Of a stretch of 64,000 nt of DNA, positions 47,157 through 58,835 are shown piece after piece. Position 1 is the stretch's first letter. The number at the start of each line of letters is the position of its first letter. The notes beneath the pieces are model-generated. The model worked only from the letters and a program-made list of their open reading frames with translations. It did no database searches and was not told where the DNA came from. A program made the translations under genes and the position numbers. The stretch comes from Synchiropus splendidus (Eukaryota; Chordata; Actinopteri; Syngnathiformes; Callionymidae): positions 434,001-498,000 of the forward strand of contig NC_071349.1 of the NCBI RefSeq assembly GCF_027744825.2, written 5' to 3'.

Positions 47157-49329
47157 GGTGCACATCAAATCTAAGCTGTCTGAAGTGTTTTTCGAAAGTT
47201 ATCAACACTTTTATGTTTGGCGTTCCGAAACCCACCTTATCTCAGGCTGAAAAGCGTTTTTGTGCATTGTGCCATAACTTTTCAGGGAAGCTTCAGAACA
47301 TGAAATTTTAACCTCCCACTATAGCAGAAAGGGTCTTTCTAGTAGTTGCACATCAAATCTAAACTGTCTGAAGTGTTTTTCCAAAGTTATCAACACTTTT
47401 ATGTTTGGCGTTCCGAAACCCACCTTATCTCAGGCTGAAAAGCGTTTTTACGCATTGTGCCATAACTTTTCAGGGAAGCTTCAGAACATGAAATTTTATC
47501 CTCCCACTATAGCAGAAAGGGTCTTTCTAGTAGGTGCACATCAAATCTAAGCTGTCTGAAGTGTTTTTCGAAAGTTATCAACACTTTTATGTTTGGCGTT
47601 CCGAAACCCACCTTATCTCAGGCTGAAAAGCGTTTTTGTGCATTGTGCCATAACTTTTCAGGGAAGCTTCAGAACATGAAATTTTAACCTCCCACTATAG
47701 CAGAAAGGGTCTTTCTAGTAGTTGCACATCAAATCTAAACTGTCTGAAGTGTTTTTCCAAAGTTATTAACACTTTTATGTTTGGCGTTCCGAAACCCACC
47801 TTATCTCAGGCTGAAAAGCGTTTTTGTGCATTGTGCCATAACTTTTCAGGGAAGCTTCAGAACATGAAATTTTAACCTACCACTATAGCAGAAAGGGTCT
47901 TTCTAGTAGTTGCACATCAAATCTAAACTGTCTGAAGTGTTTTTCCAAAGTTATCAACACTTTTATGTTTGGCGTTCCGAAACCCACCTTATCTCAGGCT
48001 GAAAAGCGTTTTTGTGCATTGTGCCATAACTTTTCAGGGAAGCTTCAGAACATGAAATTTTAACCTCCCACTATAGCAGAAAGGGTCTTTCTAGTAGTTG
48101 AAAATCAAATCTAAGCTGTCTGAAGTGTTTTTCAAAAGTTATCAACACTTTTATGTTTGGCGTTCCGAAACCCACCTTATCTCAGGCTGAAAAGCGTTTT
48201 TGTGCATTGTGCCATAACTTTTCAGGGAAGCTTCAGAACATGAAATTTTAACCTCCCACTATAGCAGAAAGGGTCTTTCTAGTAGTTGCACATCAAATCT
48301 AAACTGTCTGAAGTGTTTTTCCAAAGTTATCAACACTTTTATGTTTGGCGTTCCGAAACCCACCTTATCTCAGGCTGAAAAGCGTTTTTACGCATTGTGC
48401 CATAACTTTTCAGGGAAGCTTCAGAACATGAAATTTTAACCTCCCACTATAGCAGAAAGGGTCTTTCTAGTAGTTGCACATCAAATCTAAACTGTCTGAA
48501 GTGTTTTTCCAAAGTTATTAACACTTTTATGTTTGGCGTTCCGAAACCCACCTTATCTCAGGCTGAAAAGCGTTTTTGTGCATTGTGCCATAACTTTTCA
48601 GGGAAGCTTCAGAACATGAAATTTTAACCTCCCACTATAGCAGAAAGGGTCTTTCTAGTAGTTGCACATCAAATCTAAACTGTCTGAAGTGTTTTTCCAA
48701 AGTTATTAACACTTTTATGTTTGGCGTTCCGAAACCCACCTTATCTCAGGCTGAAAAGCGTTTTTGTGCATTGTGCCATAACTTTTCAGGGAAGCTTCAG
48801 AACATGAAATTTTAACCTCCCACTATAGCAGAAAGGGTCTTTCTAGTAGTTGCACATCAAATCTAAACTGTCTGAAGTGTTTTTCCAAAGTTATCAACAC
48901 TTTTATGTTTGGCGTTCCGAAACCCACCTTATCTCAATCTGAAAAGCGTTTTTACGCATTGTGCCATAACTTTTCAGGGAAGCATCAGAACATGAAATTT
49001 TAGCCTCCCACTATAGCAGAAAGGGTCTTTCTAGTAGGTGCACATCAAATCTAAGCTGTCTGAAGTGTTTTTCGAAAGTTATCAACACTTTTATGTTTGG
49101 CGTTCCGAAACCCACCTTATCTCAGGCTGAAAAGCGTTTTTGTGCATTGTGCCATAACTTTTCAGGGAAGCTTCAGAACATGAAATTTTAACCTCCCACT
49201 ATAGCAGAAAGGGTCTTTCTAGTAGTTGCACATCAAATCTAAGCTGTCTGAAGTGTTTTTCAAAAGTTATCAACACTTTTATGTTTGGCGTTCCGAAACC
49301 CACCTTATCTCAGGCTGAAAAGCGTTTTT
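47157..49329. repeat. Segment between the two 4.4-kb copies
   Basis: Most of this stretch aligns with sequence 6768 bp (36 monomers) downstream, for example ATCC at 47499 and 54267, TTGAAAATC near 48100 and 54868, and CTCAATCTG at 48933 and 55701. Two monomers near 47744-48119 are of a different type from their partners. One has a private CCTACCAC near 47876. The anchor monomer with CTCAATCTG, T113A and A132G together (48872) is a combination of markers otherwise found in separate families. Confidence 0.75.
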
Positions 49330-52300
49330 GTGCATTGTGCCATAACTTTTCAGGGAAGCTTCAGAACATGAAATTTTAACCTCCCACTATAGCAGAAAGG
49401 GTCTTTCTAGTAGTTGCACATCAAATCTAAACTGTCTGAAGTGTTTTTCCAAAGTTATTAACACTTTTATGTTTGGCGTTCCGAAACCCACCTTATCTCA
49501 GGCTGAAAAGCGTTTTTGTGCATTGTGCCATAACTTTTCAGGGAAGCTTCAGAACATGAAATTTTAACCTCCCACTATAGCAGAAAGGGTCTTTCTAGTA
49601 GTTGCACATCAAATCTAAACTGTCTGAAGTGTTTTTCCAAAGTTATCAACACTTTTATGTTTGGCGTTCCGAAACCCACCTTATCTCAGGCTGAAAAGCG
49701 TTTTTACGCATTGTGCCATAACTTTTCAGGGAAGCTTCAGAACATGAAATTTTAACCTCCCACTATAGCAGAAAGGGTCTTTCTAGTAGGTGCACATCAA
49801 ATCTAAGCTGTCTGAAGTGTTTTTCGAAAGTTATCAACACTTTTATGTTTGGCGTTCCGAAACCCACCTTATCTCAGGCTGAAAAGCGTTTTTGTGCATT
49901 GTGCCATAACTTTTCAGGGAAGCTTCAGAACATGACATTTTAACCTCCCACTATAGCAGAAAGGGTCTTTCTAGTAGTTGCACATCAAATCTAAACTGTC
50001 TGAAGTGTTTTTCCAAAGTTATTAACACTTTTATGTTTGGCGTTCCGAAACCCACCTTATCTCAGGCTGAAAAGCGTTTTTGTGCATTGTGCCATAACTT
50101 TTCAGGGAAGCTTCAGAACATGAAATTTTAACCTCCCACTATAGCAGAAAGGGTCTTTCTAGTAGTTGCACATCAAATCTAAACTGTCTGAAGTGTTTTT
50201 CCAAAGTTATTAACACTTTTATGTTTGGCGTTCCGAAACCCACCTTATCTCAGGCTGAAAAGCGTTTTTGTGCATTGTGCCATAACTTTTCAGGGAAGCT
50301 TCAGAACATGATATTTTAACCTCCCACTATAGCAGAAAGGGTCTTTCTAGTAGTTGCACATCAAATCTAAACTGTCTGAAGTGTTTTTCCCAAGTTATCA
50401 ACACTTTTATGTTTGGCGTTCCGAAACCCACCTTATCTCAGGCTGAAAAGCGTTTTTACGCATTGAGCCATAACTTTTCAGGGAAGCTTCAGAACATGAA
50501 ATTTTAACCTCCCACTATAGCAGAAAGGGTCTTTCTAGTAGGTGCACATCAAATCTAAGCTGTCTGAAGTGTTTTTCGAAAGTTATCAACACTTTTATGT
50601 TTGGCGTTCCGAAACCCACCTTATCTCAGGCTGAAAAGCGTTTTTGTGCATTGTGCCATAACTTTTCAGGGAAGCTTCAGAACATGAAATTTTAACCTCC
50701 CACTATAGCAGAAAGGGTCTTTCTAGTAGTTGCACATCAAATCTAAACTGTCTGAAGTGTTTTTCCAAAGTTATCAACACTTTTATGTTTGGCGTTCCGA
50801 AACCCACCTTATCTCAGGCTGAAAAGCGTTTTTACGCATTGTGCCATAACTTTTCAGGGAAGCTTCAGAACATGAAATTTTATCCTCCCACTATAGCAGA
50901 AAGGGTCTTTCTAGTAGGTGCACATCAAATCTAAGCTGTCTGAAGTGTTTTTCGAAAGTTATCAACACTTTTATGTTTGGCGTTCCGAAACCCACCTTAT
51001 CTCAGGCTGAAAAGCGTTTTTGTGCATTGTGCCATAACTTTTCAGGGAAGCTTCAGAACATGAAATTTTAACCTCCCACTATAGCAGAAAGGGTCTTTCT
51101 AGTAGTTGCACATCAAATCTAAACTGTCTGAAGTGTTTTTCCAAAGTTATTAACACTTTTATGTTTGGCGTTCCGAAACCCACCTTATCTCAGGCTGAAA
51201 AGCGTTTTTACGCATTGTGCCATAACTTTTCAGGGAAGCTTCAGAACATGAAATTTTAACCTCCCACTACAGCAGAAAGGGTCTTTCTAGTAGGTGCACA
51301 TCAAATCTAAGCTGTCTGAAGTGTTTTTCGAAAGTTATCAACACTTTTATGTTTGGCGTTCCGAAACCCACCTTATCTCAGGCTGAAAAGCGTTTTTGTG
51401 CATTGTGCCATAACTTTTCAGGGAAGCTTCAGAACATGAAATTTTAACCTCCCACTATAGCAGAAAGGGTCTTTCTAGTAGTTGAAAATCAAATCTAAGC
51501 TGTCTGAAGTGTTTTTCAAAAGTTATCAACACTTTTATGTTTGGCGTTCCGAAACCCACCTTATCTCAGGCTGAAAAGCGTTTTTGTGCATTGTGCCATA
51601 ACTTTTCAGGGAAGCTTCAGAACATGAAATTTTAACCTCCCACTATAGCAGAAAGGGTCTTTCTAGTAGTTGCACATCAAATCTAAACTGTCTGAAGTGT
51701 TTTTCCAAAGTTATCAACACTTTTATGTTTGGCGTTCCGAAACCCACCTTATCTCAGGCTGAAAAGCGTTTTTACGCATTGTGCCATAACTTTTCAGGGA
51801 AGCTTCAGAACATGAAATTTTAACCTCCCACTATAGCAGAAAGGGTCTTTCTAGTAGTTGCACATCAAATCTAAACTGTCTGAAGTGTTTTTCCAAAGTT
51901 ATTAACACTTTTATGTTTGGCGTTCGGAAACCCACCTTATCTCAGGCTGAAAAGCGTTTTTGTGCATTGTGCCATAACTTTTCAGGGAAGCTTCAGAACA
52001 TGAAATTTTAACCTCCCACTATAGCAGAAAGGGTCTTTCTAGTAGTTGCACATCAAATCTAAACTGTCTGAAGTGTTTTTCCAAAGTTATTAACACTTTT
52101 ATGTTTGGCGTTCCGAAACCCACCTTATCTCAGGCTGAAAAGCGTTTTTGTGCATTGTGCCATAACTTTTCAGGGAAGCTTCAGAACATGAAATTTTAAC
52201 CTCCCACTATAGCAGAAAGGGTCTTTCTAGTAGTTGCACATCAAATCTAAACTGTCTGAAGTGTTTTTCCAAAGTTATCAACACTTTTATGTTTGGCGTT

Positions 52301-53736
52301 CCGAAACCCACCTTATCTCAATCTGAAAAGCGTTTTTACGCATTGTGCCATAACTTTTCAGGGAAGCATCAGAACATGAAATTTTAACCTCCCACTATAG
52401 CAGAAAGGGTCTTTCTAGTAGGTGCACATCAAATCTAAGCTGTCTGAAGTGTTTTCCGAAAGTTATCAACACTTTTATGTTTGGCGTTCCGAAACCCACC
52501 TTATCTCAGGCTGAAAAGCGTTTTTGTGCATTATGCCATAACTTTTCAGGGAAGCTTCAGAACATGAAATTTTAACCTCCCACTATAGCAGAAAGGGTCT
52601 TTCTAGTAGTTGCACATCAAATCTAAGCTGTCTGAAGTGTTTTTCCAAAGTTATCAACACTTTTATGTTTGGCGTTCCGAAACCCACCTTATCTCAGGCT
52701 GAAAAGCGTTTTTGTGCATTGTGCCATAACTTTTCAGGGAAGCTTCAGAACATGAAATTTTAACCTCCCACTATAGCAGAAAGGGTCTTTCTAGTAGTTG
52801 CACATCAAATCTAAACTGTCTGAAGTGTTTTTCCAAAGTTATTAACACTTTTATGTTTGGCGTTCCGAAACCCACCTTATCTCAGGCTGAAAAGCGTTTT
52901 TGTGCATTGTGCCATAACTTTTCAGGGAAGCTTCAGAACATGAAATTTTAACCTCCCACTATAGCAGAAAGGGTCTTTCTAGTAGTTGCACATCAAATCT
53001 AAACTGTCTGAAGTGTTTTTCCAAAGTTATTAACACTTTTATGTTTGGCGTTCCGAAACCCACCTTATCTCAGGCTGAAAAGCGTTTTTGTGCATTGTGC
53101 CATAACTTTTCAGGAAAGCTTCAGAACATGAAATTTTAACCTCCCACTATAGCAGAAAGGGTCTTTCTAGTAGTTGCACATCAAATCTAAACTGTCTGAA
53201 GTGTTTTTCCAAAGTTATCAACACTTTTATGTTTGGCGTTCCGAAACCCACCTTATCTCAGGCTGAAAAGCGTTTTTACGCATTGTGCCATAACTTTTCA
53301 GGGAAGCTTCAGAACATGAAATTTTAACCTCCCACTATAGCAGAAAGGGTCTTTCTAGTAGTTGCACATCAAATCTAAACTGTCTGAAGTGTTTTTCCAA
53401 AGTTATCAACACTTTTATGTTTGGCGTTCCGAAACCCACCTTATCTCAGGCTGAAAAGCGTTTTTGTGCATTGTGCCATAACTTTTCAGGGAAGCTTCAG
53501 AACATGAAATTTTAACCTCCCACTATAGCAGAAAGGGTCTTTCTAGTAGTTGCACATCAAATCTAAACTGTCTGAAGTGTTTTTCCAAAGTTATTAACAC
53601 TTTTATGTTTGGCGTTCCGAAACCCACCTTATCTCAGGCTGAAAAGCGTTTTTGTGCATTGTGCCATAACTTTTCAGGGAAGCTTCAGAACATGAAATTT
53701 TAACCTCCCACTATAGCAGAAAGGGTCTTTCTAGTA
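49330..53736. repeat. 4.4-kb block, second copy
   Basis: This is the partner of 42750-47156 at a displacement of 6580 bp, with all the listed barcodes present (for example GACATTTT 49934, CCCAAG 50387, GTTCGGAAA 51923, CTCAATCTG 52317, CATTATGCC 52530). After 53736 the alignment continues only if one extra monomer is allowed (53737-53924, carrying CATTGAGCC), so one copy gained or lost exactly one monomer. Confidence 0.93.
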
Positions 53737-54323
53737 GTTGCACATCAAATCTAAACTGTCTGAAGTGTTTTTCCAAAGTTATCAACACTTTTATGTTTGG
53801 CGTTCCGAAACCCACCTTATCTCAGGCTGAAAAGCGTTTTTACGCATTGAGCCATAACTTTTCAGGGAAGCTTCAGAACATGAAATTTTAACCTCCCACT
53901 ATAGCAGAAAGGGTCTTTCTAGTAGGTGCACATCAAATCTAAGCTGTCTGAAGTGTTTTTCGAAAGTTATCAACACTTTTATGTTTGGCGTTCCGAAACC
54001 CACCTTATCTCAGGCTGAAAAGCGTTTTTGTGCATTGTGCCATAACTTTTCAGGGAAGCTTCAGAACATGAAATTTTAACCTCCCACTATAGCAGAAAGG
54101 GTCTTTCTAGTAGTTGCACATCAAATCTAAACTGTCTGAAGTGTTTTTCCAAAGTTATCAACACTTTTATGTTTGGCGTTCCGAAACCCACCTTATCTCA
54201 GGCTGAAAAGCGTTTTTACGCATTGTGCCATAACTTTTCAGGGAAGCTTCAGAACATGAAATTTTATCCTCCCACTATAGCAGAAAGGGTCTTTCTAGTA
54301 GGTGCACATCAAATCTAAGCTGT
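53737..54323. repeat. CATTGAGCC module, fourth occurrence (start)
   Basis: This holds the tail of monomer 286 and then monomers 287-289: AC with CATTGAGCC (53847), position-15 G, AC with ATCC at 131-134 (54267). It continues into the 14-monomer spacing domain that follows. It matches 26131-26694 and 43796-44359 in order. Confidence 0.75.
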
Positions 54324-57300
54324 CTGAAGTGTTTTTCGAAAGTTATCAACACTTTTATGTTTGGCGTTCCGAAACCCACCTTATCTCAGGCTGAAAAGCG
54401 TTTTTGTGCATTGTGCCATAACTTTTCAGGGAAGCTTCAGAACATGAAATTTTAACCTCCCACTATAGCAGAAAGGGTCTTTCTAGTAGTTGCACATCAA
54501 ATCTAAACTGTCTGAAGTGTTTTTCCAAAGTTATTAACACTTTTATGTTTGGCGTTCCGAAACCCACCTTATCTCAGGCTGAAAAGCGTTTTTACGCATT
54601 GTGCCATAACTTTTCAGGGAAGCTTCAGAACATGAAATTTTAACCTCCCACTATAGCAGAAAGGGTCTTTCTAGTAGGTGCACATCAAATCTAAGCTGTC
54701 TGAAGTGTTTTTCGAAAGTTATCAACACTTTTATGTTTGGCGTTCCGAAACCCACCTTATCTCAGGCTGAAAAGCGTTTTTGTGCATTGTGCCATAACTT
54801 TTCAGGGAAGCTTCAGAACATGAAATTTTAACCTCCCACTATAGCAGAAAGGGTCTTTCTAGTAGTTGAAAATCAAATCTAAGCTGTCTGAAGTGTTTTT
54901 CAAAAGTTATCAACACTTTTATGTTTGGCGTTCCGAAACCCACCTTATCTCAGGCTGAAAAGCGTTTTTGTGCATTGTGCCATAACTTTTCAGGGAAGCT
55001 TCAGAACATGAAATTTTAACCTCCCACTATAGCAGAAAGGGTCTTTCTAGTAGTTGCACATCAAATCTAAACTGTCTGAAGTGTTTTTCCAAAGTTATCA
55101 ACACTTTTATGTTTGGCGTTCCGAAACCCACCTTATCTCAGGCTGAAAAGCGTTTTTACGCATTGTGCCATAACTTTTCAGGGAAGCTTCAGAACATGAA
55201 ATTTTAACCTCCCACTATAGCAGAAAGGGTCTTTCTAGTAGTTGCACATCAAATCTAAACTGTCTGAAGTGTTTTTCCAAAGTTATTAACACTTTTATGT
55301 TTGGCGTTCCGAAACCCACCTTATCTCAGGCTGAAAAGCGTTTTTGTGCATTGTGCCATAACTTTTCAGGGAAGCTTCAGAACATGAAATTTTAACCTCC
55401 CACTATAGCAGAAAGGGTCTTTCTAGTAGTTGCACATCAAATCTAAACTGTCTGAAGTGTTTTTCCAAAGTTATTAACACTTTTATGTTTGGCGTTCCGA
55501 AACCCACCTTATCTCAGGCTGAAAAGCGTTTTTGTGCATTGTGCCATAACTTTTCAGGGAAGCTTCAGAACATGAAATTTTAACCTCCCACTATAGCAGA
55601 AAGGGTCTTTCTAGTAGTTGCACATCAAATCTAAACTGTCTGAAGTGTTTTTCCAAAGTTATCAACACTTTTATGTTTGGCGTTCCGAAACCCACCTTAT
55701 CTCAATCTGAAAAGCGTTTTTACGCATTGTGCCATAACTTTTCAGGGAAGCATCAGAACATGAAATTTTAACCTCCCACTATAGCAGAAAGGGTCTTTCT
55801 AGTAGGTGCACATCAAATCTAAGCTGTCTGAAGTGTTTTCCGAAAGTTATCAACACTTTTATGTTTGGCGTTCCGAAACCCACCTTATCTCAGGCTGAAA
55901 AGCGTTTTTGTGCATTATGCCATAACTTTTCAGGGAAGCTTCAGAACATGAAATTTTAACCTCCCACTATAGCAGAAAGGGTCTTTCTAGTAGTTGCACA
56001 TCAAATCTAAGCTGTCTGAAGTGTTTTTCCAAAGTTATCAACACTTTTATGTTTGGCGTTCCGAAACCCACCTTATCTCAGGCTGAAAAGCGTTTTTGTG
56101 CATTGTGCCATAACTTTTCAGGGAAGCTTCAGAACATGAAATTTTAACCTCCCACTATAGCAGAAAGGGTCTTTCTAGTAGTTGCACATCAAATCTAAAC
56201 TGTCTGAAGTGTTTTTCCAAAGTTATTAACACTTTTATGTTTGGCGTTCCGAAACCCACCTTATCTCAGGCTGAAAAGCGTTTTTGTGCATTGTGCCATA
56301 ACTTTTCAGGAAAGCTTCAGAACATGAAATTTTAACCTCCCACTATAGCAGAAAGGGTCTTTCTAGTAGTTGCACATCAAATCTAAACTGTCTGAAGTGT
56401 TTTTCCAAAGTTATCAACACTTTTATGTTTGGCGTTCCGAAACCCACCTTATCTCAGGCTGAAAAGCGTTTTTACGCATTGTGCCATAACTTTTCAGGGA
56501 AGCTTCAGAACATGAAATTTTAACCTCCCACTATAGCAGAAAGGGTCTTTCTAGTAGGTGCACATCAAATCTAAGCTGTCTGAAGTGTTTTTCCAAAGTT
56601 ATCAACACTTTTATGTTTGGCGTTCCGAAACCCACCTTATCTCACGCTGAAAAGCGTTTTTGTGCATTGTGCCATAACTTTTCAGGGAAGCTTCAGAACA
56701 TGAAATTTTAACCTCCCACTATAGCAGAAAGGGTCTTTCTAGTAGTTGCACATCAAATCTAAACTGTCTGAAGTGTTTTTCCAAAGTTATTAACACTTTT
56801 ATGTTTGGCGTTCCGAAACCCACCTTATCTCAGGCTGAAAAGCGTTTTTGTGCATTGTGCCATAACTTTTCAGGGAAGCTTCAGAACATGAAATTTTAAC
56901 CTCCCACTATAGCAGAAAGGGTCTTTCTAGTAGTTGCACATCAAATCTAAGCTGTCTGAAGTGTTTTTCGAAAGTTATCAACACTTTTATGTTTGGCGTT
57001 CCGAAACCCACCTTATCTCAGGCTGAAAAGCGTTTTTGTGCATTGTGCCATAACTTTTCAGGGAAGCTTCAGAACATGAAATTTTAACCTCCCACTATAG
57101 CAGAAAGGGTCTTTCTAGTAGTTGCACATCAAATCTAAACTGTCTGAAGTGTTTTTCCAAAGTTATTAACACTTTTATGTTTGGCGTTCCGAAACCCACC
57201 TTATCTCAGGCTGAAAAGCGTTTTTACGCATTGTGCCATAACTTTTCAGGGAAGCTTCAGAACATGAAATTTTAACCTCCCACTATAGCAGAAAGGGTCT

Positions 57301-58835
57301 TTCTAGTAGGTGCACATCAAATCTAAGCTGTCTGAAGTGTTTTTCGAAAGTTATCAACACTTTTATGTTTGGCGTTCCGAAACCCACCTTATCTCAGGCT
57401 GAAAAGCGTTTTTGTGCATTGTGCCATAACTTTTCAGGGAAGCTTCAGAACATGAAATTTTAACCTCCCACTATAGCAGAAAGGGTCTTTCTAGTAGTTG
57501 AAAATCAAATCTAAGCTGTCTGAAGTGTTTTTCAAAAGTTATCAACACTTTTATGTTTGGCGTTCCGAAACCCACCTTATCTCAGGCTGAAAAGCGTTTT
57601 TGTGCATTGTGCCATAACTTTTCAGGGAAGCTTCAGAACATGAAATTTTAACCTCCCACTATAGCAGAAAGGGTCTTTCTAGTAGTTGCACATCAAATCT
57701 AAACTGTCTGAAGTGTTTTTCCAAAGTTATCAACACTTTTATGTTTGGCGTTCCGAAACCCACCTTATCTCAGGCTGAAAAGCGTTTTTACGCATTGTGC
57801 CATAACTTTTCAGGGAAGCTTCAGAACATGAAATTTTAACCTCCCACTATAGCAGAAAGGGTCTTTCTAGTAGTTGCACATCAAATCTAAACTGTCTGAA
57901 GTGTTTTTCCAAAGTTATTAACACTTTTATGTTTGGCGTTCCGAAACCCACCTTATCTCAGGCTGAAAAGCGTTTTTGTGCATTGTGCCATAACTTTTCA
58001 GGGAAGCTTCAGAACATGAAATTTTAACCTCCCACTATAGCAGAAAGGGTCTTTCTAGTAGTTGCACATCAAATCTAAACTGTCTGAAGTGTTTTTCCAA
58101 AGTTATTAACACTTTTATGTTTGGCGTTCCGAAACCCACCTTATCTCAGGCTGAAAAGCGTTTTTGTGCATTGTGCCATAACTTTTCAGGGAAGCTTCAG
58201 AACATGAAATTTTAACCTCCCACTATAGCAGAAAGGGTCTTTCTAGTAGTTGCACATCAAATCTAAACTGTCTGAAGTGTTTTTCCAAAGTTATCAACAC
58301 TTTTATGTTTGGCGTTCCGAAACCCACCTTATCTCAATCTGAAAAGCGTTTTTACGCATTGTGCCATAACTTTTCAGGGAAGCATCAGAACATGAAATTT
58401 TAACCTCCCACTATAGCAGAAAGGGTCTTTCTAGTAGGTGCACATCAAATCTAAGCTGTCTGAAGTGTTTTCCGAAAGTTATCAACACTTTTATGTTTGG
58501 CGTTCCGAAACCCACCTTATCTCAGGCTGAAAAGCGTTTTTGTGCATTATGCCATAACTTTTCAGGGAAGCTTCAGAACATGAAATTTTAACCTCCCACT
58601 ATAGCAGAAAGGGTCTTTCTAGTAGTTGCACATCAAATCTAAGCTGTCTGAAGTGTTTTTCCAAAGTTATCAACACTTTTATGTTTGGCGTTCCGAAACC
58701 CACCTTATCTCAGGCTGAAAAGCGTTTTTGTGCATTGTGCCATAACTTTTCAGGGAAGCTTCAGAACATGAAATTTTAACCTCCCACTATAGCAGAAAGG
58801 GTCTTTCTAGTAGTTGCACATCAAATCTAAACTGT
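54324..58835. repeat. 14-monomer spacing domain with TTGAAAATC and CTCAATCTG
   Basis: Monomers 290-299 (54324-56203) match monomers 304-313 (56956-58835) at 2632 bp. TTGAAAATC (54868, 57500), CTCAATCTG (55701, 58333), CCG at 13-15 (55838, 58470) and CATTATGCC (near 55914, 58546) all shift by 14 monomers. Monomers 300-303 (56204-56955) then match 315-318 (59024-59775) at 15 monomers, because one extra monomer (58836, with TATCCCAGG) is present in the second copy. CTCACGCTG near 56641 is private. This 14-mer does not share the anchor of the one at 4.7-10 kb. Confidence 0.85.
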
